Origin: Rallus limicola
Taxonomy: Eukaryota > Chordata > Aves > Gruiformes > Rallidae
NCBI GenBank assembly: GCA_022605955.1
Contig: JAKCOZ010000008.1
Span: 22,755,083 to 22,819,082 of the forward strand
Length of the DNA stretch: 64,000 nucleotides
Reading direction: 5' to 3'
The first letter of the stretch is position 1; each line of letters opens with the position of its first letter. Below are positions 49,501-61,500 of this stretch, one piece after another. The notes under the pieces are model-generated. The model made no database searches and had not been told where the DNA came from. It worked only from the letters and a program-made list of their open reading frames with translations. The translations under genes and the position numbers were made by a program.

Positions 49501-52500
49501 CAGGCTGTCTGCATTAATTGGGATCACTGTAGGAGTGGTAGCATGACTGCACATCTCAAATGACCATCTCATGTAGGGGTGCTGCAACATTAGATAGAGA
49601 TGCCAAGGCAGCTCAGTCGAACCCAAGAGAGAATGGAAAGACACGAGGAAAGATTATCTGTAAGGAAGTAGCTGTAGCACTCATTTCTTCAGATGAACTT
49701 CATACACTCAATTAGTAAAGACTGCCTCTTAGTGGAAGTAAAACAAACTTAATACCACACTTGAATATACACTGCATTCCAACATGAAGAAAACAGATAT
49801 CTGCATGCTATTATATTGGACTGCATGTACTGGATAATTTTTTACAGGCTCTATCACTTTAAATAAATCTTTCTATTTTATATTCATTATAATGCCATTT
49901 AGCACTCAAATAATACTTCCATATTCAAAAGTATCAGGAGTATTAGTCTCATTAAAACTAGGAAATCACAATCCATCAATCACAGAACTAGGATTAGACC
50001 TCACCACAGACAAACGTAATTTTCAATGTGTTTTTATCAGATTATACTCACCATATCCACTAAATTAAGAAAATTGCGAGCTATATTTTGGGTGGAGAAA
50101 ATCTTCTTTATAGCCTTTTGCCACTGGATATTAAATGAGTCCATTGCAATTTTATTTTCAGCCTCCCTCTTTGTTTGTATCGGATCTGATTTATAAAATT
50201 CCTTCAGTTTTTTAATATCCTCATTCACCTACAGAAAGACAAAGTAAGCATCAAAAAACAAATAAAATGTTGAGCTGCCATAATCAAAGGTATACAAACA
50301 CGATAAAATATAATTGTAGCCTCTGAATCTTTTCCAGGTATTAAGATCTATCATCCTCCCTAAAACCTGTACAAATACTAAATAATTAAAAAGTTTAACC
50401 TTGTAAACCAGTAGATTATAAGCAGATAGGTGGCAGTAGTTTTTTCAGTTGCTGAGACATAACATTAAATGGATATTGTATACCAGTGTAGGAATAAAAT
50501 GATTTTCACAGGTCTCTAATATGAAGTAGCCAAAGTTCGCAAAAATTGAAAGCAGAAGCAATACAATTTCTTGACAGTTTGTCTTCAAATAAATAAATCC
50601 TATTGCTATTTTAATGTCAGGTTCCCTACTGTCTTCAATTTCTTTCTAAGTATAAAGAAATTGTTCCATAAAAACTTTAAACAGGCATTACATCAAAATG
50701 AAAATTAAATGCCCTCAGCATCATTAGCACAGCTACCAAAATTACCTTGATATTAAATTCATTATTACTTCAGCTAGAGCTATTTTATTTTTAATTTATT
50801 TTTATTTTAACTTTTAAAATCCTTCAGATGAATTAGGATTTCAGTGAAAGTAGTGGAAGACAGGGATAAATATCTATATTGACATAATTTTCAAAACAGT
50901 TCACATAACATGAAGCAAAAATCAGTAAATTTAAAAGCCAGTACATGCATGTAAGCATATATATAATGAGCACACCCATCCTCACAGGAAATAGTAAAAT
51001 TTCAATACTTCCGTACATAGACTTGTCATGTTGATGTAAGTTCAATGATGAAGGATGCTTGCCCTGAGAAAACAGATCTCCTTTAGACTAGAAAGGTGCT
51101 TCCGTGGCACAGCATTTACAGGATTTAACTTAGCCAGCTAAAAGCACATTTTTCACTTGCAAAATTTTTACAGCATAGTCAGAGAATAAAAGTCAATAAT
51201 CTGTACCTCCATTGCCGACTTCAAAAATGCCACATAAGTTTCTAGAATTTCTAGTTTTGAACTAATATTTTTTTCGATTTTTTTCAGTTCTTCATTCAGA
51301 AAGTCAGTTCTGCAGGAAAAAGCTGCTGCTCGCTCGGGTTCAAACTCTTCCATGTCTTTGATGAGTCTCTCAGCTGCTTCCAATTCATGAGACGTTTCCT
51401 TTGAGGGTTCAGGCATAGAACAATATGCGTAATGACTGAAAAGGCCCTTTGAATACTGGAATCTTGATATCACATTGATAATTTTCGCTAGCATTGCTTT
51501 CCTTATGTAAAATTCAATTAATTAGTTGAAGAGAGCACATAATAAACATTATATCCCCAAAAATAACCATTACTTTCCTGTAACATTTTCACAGCAAAAA
51601 CCATGGCTGTAGCTAGTAAAGTAGCTATTTCAAATGGGGAAAAAAAAAGGTGGGAATCTCGGTATTCAGATTAAGTAAAACACTTCATAGTGTAAGAATG
51701 CAAACGACAGAAGTGAAGTGTTCCACATGGGAACATCAACAGCAGAACTGACACAATTCTTTTAATAAACAGTATAGCCCAATTTTCTGATTTGATCCTC
51801 TTCAGTCTAAATACTTAGTTGTTTCTCTGATACTCAATTCTTGTAGAACTCAGTGTTCACTTCTAGTGACTCCAGAACCACTGGGTCTTCATAAGGCTAC
51901 TGCTGGAATTGTTTTAAGGCCTGTCCTTGCACCACTTTGCCTTATGAATCTTAGGTCCACTCATGCCTTTATTCTCAAATTGCTTCCTAGCTCTGGACTA
52001 GTCCCTACCCATCAAGGTAGACTGCCCTACATCCCAACCCAAAACAACATTTTGCATGCAACAAATCTACCAAAATCAGACGGAAATCAAGCAGCGAGTC
52101 ATGTCTGTTACTGCATCCACTGCTCAGACCTCGAAGAAAGTCACAGTATGATGGTTGAGCAAAAACTGAGATATTAACATTTTCTATGATTCAGCTGGGA
52201 CTCTGGTTTTCAGATTCACTGTCTTAACTGATAGCTTCATGCATCTATGTCTATGTCATCTACTTTTATATATTTAACTCAATACCCTTAGCATATCTAT
52301 TTCTGGCATTCAGCCAAGAGCCCAAACTCTAGCATATCCCAAACCATAGAAAAAATAGGCAGGAGTGGTTACAGTCTGTCAGGGCAAATCATACTCTGCA
52401 ACAACAACAAAAGGTAACACCCTGAAAAATTGGTGGAAAAAAATTGGTGGAAAATACACTAAAAACTATTATACACTCTTGCAGAACAAAACTGGGCTCT

Positions 52501-55500
52501 TACTCATCTGCTGACCTTTCAATAATCTTTCTATATATTATCCAGAATTTCTATAAATTTAATTTTATTTCCTTGAAATGATTGTTTTATTACCATGGAC
52601 TCTGTATTGATCCAGCTCTTAGGTTCTATAAACTGCTGCCTGAAACAAAGAAGCATTCCATAGGAGTACTGGAGTTTTAAAAACATAGGTTATCCCAAAA
52701 TATATGTGGTTCAGCTTAGCCATGAAATATGCACCTGTGTTAAGACCATGGAGAGGATTAAACTGGGTTTAAACCACTTTCAGATACTGAAGTTCTGGTA
52801 TGGAAGTTGGAAAGGCCCTGAGTGTGACACAAAAATTGCTTCATCTACGTTACAGAGCAGAGCACTGTAGTACCATGGCTGCATTCCCAACATGACCAAT
52901 GGATATCTGATGGTAGTTTTACAGCCAAAGTTTCTCCACCTGGAAAGTATTTTTTTCCTTTTTGGGAATTCACCACTTTTATTTGTTGTGCTAAATCGCA
53001 AGAAGAGTTTCCTTTACCTCTGACTGTATAAACAATTTTTAAACTTGGTGCCTCAGGAGCAGCAATCTGCATTTGAAGAGTATTTCTATTACAGGCTGAT
53101 GCCGAGATCTTGAGGCAGTAATAAATAACACTATGAGATAATGAGGATAACCAATGATATATAAAGAGGACTGACTTGTAATGTTATCTGTGGTTCTGTT
53201 CTTTAACTACAGTTTTAAACTAAAGCATAGGTTTCTTTTGTTTCCAAGAATACATTAAGTAACTCAGCCTCTTGCTGTATTTAGAATTAAAGCATGCATT
53301 TGTTTCTAAAAGTACTTAATATTATAACAGATTCTTTTTCTTTTTTTACCTTTGTTTGTTTAGCCAGTTCGAGGTGTTCATTCAAAACTCTTTCCGACTC
53401 AGGTAAAAACAAACCAATCTCTGTACCAGCTGCAATCATTGGGGTGATTTTTTGAATAGATTGCGATACCTTCATTTGAAAGAATTATTAAAGTTAATTT
53501 ATAGAAGCAGACTGTATAAGACTAATATAAAACATAGCTTTGTATAGAAAAAAGTGAAGTAAGACTTGTCTGTTGGTGTTTAGTTTATATACTTTGTATA
53601 ATCAAAGAAATTCAGGAAAGAAAATATTAAGGAAGAAAATTCTACTGTTTCTCCTAAGAAAATACTGACAGGTATGGCCCAGAATTTGAGGAAAAAAAAA
53701 CCCTTCTGTTTGCTCTCATTTTGTTGATAGGGATTTCTTTTATCCTATGTATCCCAGACTTACTATTTCAATAAGGCACAAATGACCATATTATAATCTA
53801 TTGGCAGAACTACTTTTGTTATGCTCCATTTGTGGCTTGGCTTTTTTTTTTTTTTCAGAAAGTACATTTTAAGTTCTCCGCCAAGAGATCTATTTTTGTG
53901 GAGATAGATGTACATAACTCCATTTCATTGTCACTGTAAGATGTTATATATGCAGGATGGCAAAGAACAGATTATAAAGAGCCAAGGCAGATGATACCAT
54001 AATATGTATAGTTATTATTAGACATGTGAATTTATATGTACCATATATTTTAAGAAGTGGCAGGTGATGAGGTTCAACCTTTATTAAATGAAGCTCAGGG
54101 CAGTTGAATTTAGCACCAGATTCTTTGGGATACTTTGCATTAGCAGAAGGTTGGAATGAGAAGTGTTTTGCTTGGTAGGAATAGAACCATAAGCACTGCT
54201 CAGCATAATGAAAAATCATGTATGATGACTCAAATCTTCAACATGTTATGTAATGAAAGACTGGGAACAAAGTGATTAGAACAAACCTTCATAACTGAAG
54301 TTTTAGCATGCTTCACCTTGTGCTGGTGACATAATTTCTACAAGACCAACAGCAGCTACCAGCAACTCTTTCATTTTCACCTAAATTGAACAATATTTTC
54401 ACTATGTTCTAATACCATGAGTTCTCTTCTACATAAATTGGTCCCGTTGCATACAGTTTATGTCAAATTGACTTCCCATTTGATTCAGAATAGTTAATGA
54501 TAAACATCATGCAAATATTAAAAAGTATCAGATTGCAGATATAATTAGTCATTAAATCTCATTTACTTTTTTGGTCTACGCTCTGGGATTTCCTTCATAG
54601 GAACCTTATTAAAAATGTATATTAATTTGGATTTACACATGGAACCTTATTTAGGAGCCACGTGTCTCCTCCATCTCTGGCAAGTCATTAAAAAGGTCTG
54701 CAGTACTACAGAACCATCAAAAGCTTATAGAAGACTGTGAAGGCCTTGATGCATCAGTATCTTTATGAATAAAGGGAATTTTTATAATGAACAGAATCTA
54801 GTCTCCTTCAGTCTTAATGACAATTCACTGTGATTCACAGGCACCATGCTTATTAACCTTTAGTTTTGCCATCCATCTATTTTTATCTTCAGCCAAGTGA
54901 AACAAAAGACACAAACCGTATAGGGAACCCTCTTGCATGTCACAGTCCTGATTGCACACAAATTATAATAGCTCATTATCTAAGTAAATTTCTGTTTTAT
55001 TGAAGATCACTGGTAAAATATTCCCACAGAAACAGCTGCATTTTTCAGAACAGCTTAAGGTTCATTTGCGCTGATAACAGCCTTCAGCATTACAAGTACA
55101 ACTGTGTGTGCTAACAAACCAGTATGTTATTTGTACTTGAGTCAACCTTAATATTAAAATAGCTAAATTATGCAAATTCGATGGACTTTTTGAAAATGCA
55201 TTAAGATGACGACATATTATGATGTACCTTGTTTAGGTGATCGTCAAGTGAGGCAGTCCATTGTTCTTTCTTCAAAGCAAGTTCTTCATAAACTGGACAC
55301 TGCCCAGTTAATTGATCTACTTTTTTTTTAACATATTCCATCATTTTCTGAATTCCTGTCACCCAAGTACTAAAATGAAAAAGGATAACTACTGTTATTT
55401 TTCATTTTTGCTCAACAATCAGGGTAACAACTATTTTTTTAAAAACACCTTTTCTGTTGATTTGTATGACAAATAACTTAGGAATTTTGAACTCTGAACC

Positions 55501-58500
55501 TTAAAAAAAAATAACTTAGAGAAATATTAAAATGAATCCAAACAAAAACAGTAAGTAAAACACAGGAATGACACTTCCAAACAAATAACTTATGACCAGC
55601 ACATAAGTTACATTCACATTCCAAATACGGTGATTCATGGGAAATACCTCATTTCACATAGAATTCTTACTTTAGTTGCACCATGTGATGACTAAAACAA
55701 CAAATGGAACCAAATAAAAAGAGTTTTACTTGAAAAAGAATGCTTTCTTTGGACTTTCAAATATTTCAGTGTTTTTACAGCAGCTAAAAAAAGGATGTCA
55801 TGTATATCCCTACAACAACATTTCTTTAAAGATGCTGTTTTAACAAGAGGAAAGTCATCCATTTACAATACAATGGCTTGTCCTGCAACTTAAAAAGTAT
55901 CAGGGAAGCAATTCAGAATCTGAGTACTTGAAGCAGTTCTTTTCAAAATGTAAAGAAGTTGTCACACAATTCAGGAATCCTACCAGGTTGCAAACACTTA
56001 ATAGCTACCTATCTCACTGTCACATTATACTTTCTTGAGTCTCTCTTATGTCAAACCAGCTTTCTGAAAAGACACCTAAACCTTTTCACATTTGCCCTCT
56101 TCAAATGGATGACTGTCCACATCCCTCAGTATTTTCAGTCTTGTTAGATAAAGGAAATGGCAAATCTGTGATAATCACTGGACTAATGGCTTATGGATGA
56201 CAAAGAGAAGCCTCCTTTTTTCTTTCAAAATGAACATTTCTGGGGGGAATTATTATTCTGGAATATATCACCTTACTACATTTGTGGACGGAATGTGCTG
56301 ATACTAAGTCACCATTATGAGTTTATGAGCTGGCTGGAACATTTTGGATATTTCCTAAAGGCATAGGTTAGGCAAAAGTACATGGACTTGTCTTGGTGTG
56401 CAAAAAGTTGAATGAGAACAAGGATCATCCTGGTGGCAACTCAGCCTTATGCTGGGTTGCATCTGGACAACACTGGCTAGCAGGGTACTCCTGTCTGTTA
56501 AAGGCTTGTGAAACTGCATCTGGAGTCCAGTTTGTGCAATCTGGATCCCCACAGTAGCAGACAGACAGACAAAACTTGAGAAATTGAGCAGAGGCCACCT
56601 GGATGGTTGAAGGCTGGAGCACAGAGTGTACAGGGCTTACAGAACACAGAGTGGAGAAGAAGTGGGGACGTGATCTGATCAATGTCTTTCATCTTGTATG
56701 AGGAAGTGAGGTGATACAAAAAGACAGGATCAGAGTCTTTTCAGAAGGTGTACAGGAAGAGGAAAAGAGGCAATGCTCACAAGTTGCAGCAATAGAAATT
56801 TTGGTTAGATATACGAAAAACATGTTTCACAAGGATAATGTTTGCACACTAGAACAGGTTGCCTAGAGAGGCTATGGAAATTTCATCCATTACAAAATTG
56901 TTCCTGTGCAACCTAAACTGACAGGTTTTGAGCAAAGGATTGCACCAAATTACTTCCAAAGTTCCTTACTAGTTTAAATTATGCCAGGATTGTGATCCTT
57001 GAGTCCACGCATAGGAATAAAAAGTGTTCCACCTGCACAAAACTACCCATTAAAATACATGGAAAATTCATTACATTTGGGCAAGAAGCCTAAAGGGAGC
57101 AGGAAAAACTGAAAAACTGTAATATTATTTATTTACTTTCTTAGAAAGGGACATATTTATTTTTATAAATCAAGTAGACATTTAAAATATTTGAGTCTGT
57201 GACTTTTTATAAAACAGTATAAAAAATTTCTAGTGAGATGGCCTACTGACACTGCTTTAAATTTTACCTTTCTTCTCTGAATCACCCCTGCTTCAGCTGA
57301 AATGCCTTGCAGTTTTTAAATTATGTTTTTTAGATATTCCATTGCTGATTTGGAACGTTTAAAGATTCTACAAATTCATTAAGGAGAAAATAAACAACTT
57401 CTTAATTATAGGACTTCATTCTATCAAGACCTTTTAGCATGCCCAACATTAATCAACGCTGTGCAGACATTTTGAAACAATATCCACTTCTGCTTCAGAA
57501 TGCTGGAATTATGGCTCATTTTGGAACCAAGGTTTCACTGAGGAAAATCCTTTCCTTTCCATTTCATTAAAACATAAGAGAGGCTGAAGCAGCAACAAGA
57601 GCCATAAAGCCAGCTATGTGTATTCCCCAAACACCTTTCTATTGAAATTTTTTATTCCTAAACTACCTTTGTTATTACTGCACCAGCAATAAGACCTGAA
57701 AAGTACAAGATATGAAGCCACTAGGACAGATTCTAAACTAAGTCATGCTTTACATCTGTGGAGTACCTCATCATTGTAATTAACAAAATCTTTGAAAGAA
57801 AAAAGATTTCACGTACGAATTAAACCTACTTAGAAGTGGAGAAACTTCCATACATTCTGCACTTGGCTTAACACCTGCATTTTTTATCTTGTGCCAAATT
57901 CCATTAGGCAGCAGGTAGTGTCCATAGACATTGACATTTAATTTTAATTTAAATATATTTACTTTTCAAAAACATTAATTAAACCATTGTTTCTGAAGAT
58001 TGCCCTAACACCGATTCCAATGTTTGACCTCACTCTTGCAAGTTTGACCTCACTCAAGCATGTAGTATTCCTAAAGATTTTTGTTAGAGAGATTAATTTT
58101 TGTAATTACCAACAGATAAGTATAGCAGAAACTTTGAGCTTCAGGTCATTTAAGTGTACACCTACTTTTAAACCACATTGGCTCTAAATGCAGTCTGATT
58201 CTTAGTCGAGTTACACGGCAACAGGTAGCTATGGAGAAATACAGCAAAAAAAAATAATAGATATACAAAAATGGAGACAATACCTGTGAGAATCTCCTTT
58301 ATTAACTAAAGTTTGTCCCTTTTGCAAGGTACTGGCTGTGCAACCTTTAACTGTTTCCTGTAATTCCTCATACTTCATTGTCAAGATAGACAAATGTAAT
58401 CCTTCTGAATTAAAGACTTTAAGGTAATTCTTAATACTTTCAACACCATCAAGTACCTAAGAAATAAAAAAAGCATCTGTTGTCAATATTTCTATTCACA

Positions 58501-61500
58501 ACATGCACGTATATTATTTTACATAAATAGATGATCAATTGTGGTTTAAGACTTAACATTTCTTCAGAAATTAAAAGCAGTATTTTAATTTAGGGCCTGA
58601 TATTGCCTCTTCAGGTGACTGAACACCACAGGTATAATTCAACAAAGGTTAATATAATATGGGCATGCAAAGTTATGATTAGTCTTTGAACATAAATATT
58701 ACATTTTTCAGTGACAGGCCAATTTGACATACCAAAGGGGAACCAAAATAAAGAGAATACAGCATATTAGCACTCAAAATGCTTTAAAATATTATTACCA
58801 ACATTATTAGCACTCAAATATGATTAAATATTTTTATTAAAAGGTAGGCTTTTGTTTTCTACACATGCAGCATTTGTTTAGTTATACCTATTCTTTGCAT
58901 TCCTTTAGTGCAAGCAAGAGTTTCTCATTGAATGCCAGAAGAAAGTAAAAGTACTCTAAATAAAGACTTCTAGCTTGAGTTACTGTATTAAAGTAAACAC
59001 TAAATATTAACAAAACTGAAAGGTGTCCAAACCTACTGAGCGTATTTAGTATGACAGTATTAGCATTCAAATCTCTTACACAGATTTTTTTGTTGTTGCT
59101 CTAAACACCAGAAAAATATAAAATCTATATACAGCAAATCAGTAAAGAATATCTAATATCATTAATTTCTCACATAATGTATACTTTTATGTAACAAATG
59201 AAATTTAAATACAATAACCATAAAACGGACAACTCTATATACGTTTTATTTCTAAGAAAAAGATAAGAGGAGCGTAATTCAAGGTATCCAGGATGACCTT
59301 TCCCTAAAACATCAAATCCTTTTATTCACCACTAAGCATAAAAATGGCCAAAAACTTCTGATCAAGACAGGAACTGCAGTATTCTTTGGAAATTCGCACT
59401 CATGGACCTCTGCAAATCTGTAAATAGAGGCCATTCACCTGAACTCAGGATCTAAGCCAAGTTTATTTTGTGTAATAGGTTGTGTATAATGAATTCAACT
59501 CTTCAGGACCATACTTAATAATATTAGTCACATGAAAGCTATAAAGTGTTAAAGAATGATTATGATTAAGCATTTCAGAAGTAGTTAACCACTCAGCCAG
59601 ACTTAAGTATTACTAGTTAGCATATTTACCTAGGTAAGCCTTGGTAAAAACCAACAGGGAAGCTATAGCAAAGATTTCTTTCCTCTTATTCAATTTAAGT
59701 TGCAAGTAAGAAGCCAGGTTACAGCAAGGTATTATCTGGATTGACTGTCTCCTTCACAGCCTCTACAGACATTGGTAGTTCAATACCCCTATTATTCTGC
59801 TTAAAATAGTGGAACCCTACATTCAGACTCACAAGAGCTCAACCAAATCAATTTTAAACAATCCACACAAAGCCAGCCTTCTGCTTCTAGCTCAGATGCT
59901 TTCCAAGAATTAGTGTACATGTATTTCTCCGATTTTTTTTTAATAGCATAAGCATATTATGGCATAGGCAACAGGAGGGAAGCATCACGTCTACATGCAA
60001 CTGTGGTACCAGAGCATAAAGTGTCACAAGTTTAGAAACTGTATCACTTGATCTATCATCTGATAACACAAAAATACTTTGCAACATATATTCACAAGTT
60101 TAAGATACAGAGAAAGAGTTATAATTAGTGAACTAAATGCTTAACATGCTAACAACAGGGTTTGGTTGGTACTTTTTTATTTCAGCATGAAAGATGAGTA
60201 ATAAAAAACAATAGTTATATGCTAGCAAAAAAGAGAAGAGCTCACAAGCTGTAATTAAAATAAATACCAACATACTGAAGATAACACGGGTATAACTCCT
60301 ATGAGCATAAATAATATCCCTCTTTCCCGAGCCATTATGGGCATTTCCTCCTAATAAAAAACCCACATTGTAATAAATCCAAATGTCCTTCAAAAATGAT
60401 CTTAATATTTCTAACCATCCTTGTTAATGGTTATCTTGGCCATTCTTCATGACTGTGATCCGTGTTAGCAATTTATTAAAAAGAAAAAAATAATCATGCA
60501 ATGCATTTTTCCCAGTCTTTGGTTTTCTGATTGCATACATACAGAACATGAATGGTGAATTTTGTTGTGCTTCTTTATTAAAATATAAGTTTTTGATGTT
60601 GTTTTGTTTTTATTTTAGTTCAGTCTGTCTTCCTCACCCACTAATAGTTTTGAGATATTCCCAAGGAAATAAAGGATGTAATCTTCTGTACATCCTCTGC
60701 TTCTCTACTATCATTTGTGTCTATACAGTTTTCAAAATTCTGTGCCTGTTCAGTTGTTTCTCTGTAGTTCCTTCCACCTTACTACTCACCAAGATCAAAA
60801 ATAAAACAATGCTTCTACTCAGCAGTATGGACCTCTACTTATGTATTTACTTTTAGCAATACTGAATGGATCATAAGTCATTGACTAACAACATATGCAA
60901 ACCTGAAAATGCCTTTAACAAGGAAAAAGAAAGTCCAGAAGGTTAAAAAAAATAAGTTTCACTGGGGATCATGCGAGGTCTGCAATCCAGTCCCCACAGC
61001 TTCATGCCAAGAATGCTGTACCTCTTAGTCCCACCTGTACCATCACTTCAAAGCTAATTACTACCTAGACAATCTCAATTATTTTTAACTTTGCAGTGCC
61101 ATCTAAGAGGAAAAAACCCCAACACCTAGAATTTCTTCTAGTAGTTAGAAGAAAGCACATATGTTCTAGAGTTCAAAATCAAAAGGTAAATTTGAAGCAA
61201 CTTATGCACTGAAGTACAAGATACTCCACCACTAACTACAAATGAAAATCTGAAAAAATATAGTAAATGTTAAAAGCTTGATTTATTTAAAGCTATCCAA
61301 GTGAATGCTTTCAAGCTTCCTTCCAAGGAATCACAGACTATTTCACCTATCATTTCCCAAGTATCCTCAGAAGATAGCTACACAGAGATCCCCCTGGAGA
61401 AAAAACAAACTGAAGGTAACCACACAGACTGAGATAGAAGTGGATTGATATTTAAAGGAAAGGTTAGCAGGGAATGTACATGATTACAAAAGAACCAAGG

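Noticed and set aside
52780..53072. Overlapping minus-strand open frames between CCDC141 exons at 53.4 and 51.3 kb
   Set aside because: No clear splice pair, no family similarity, and the flanking exons join in frame without it.
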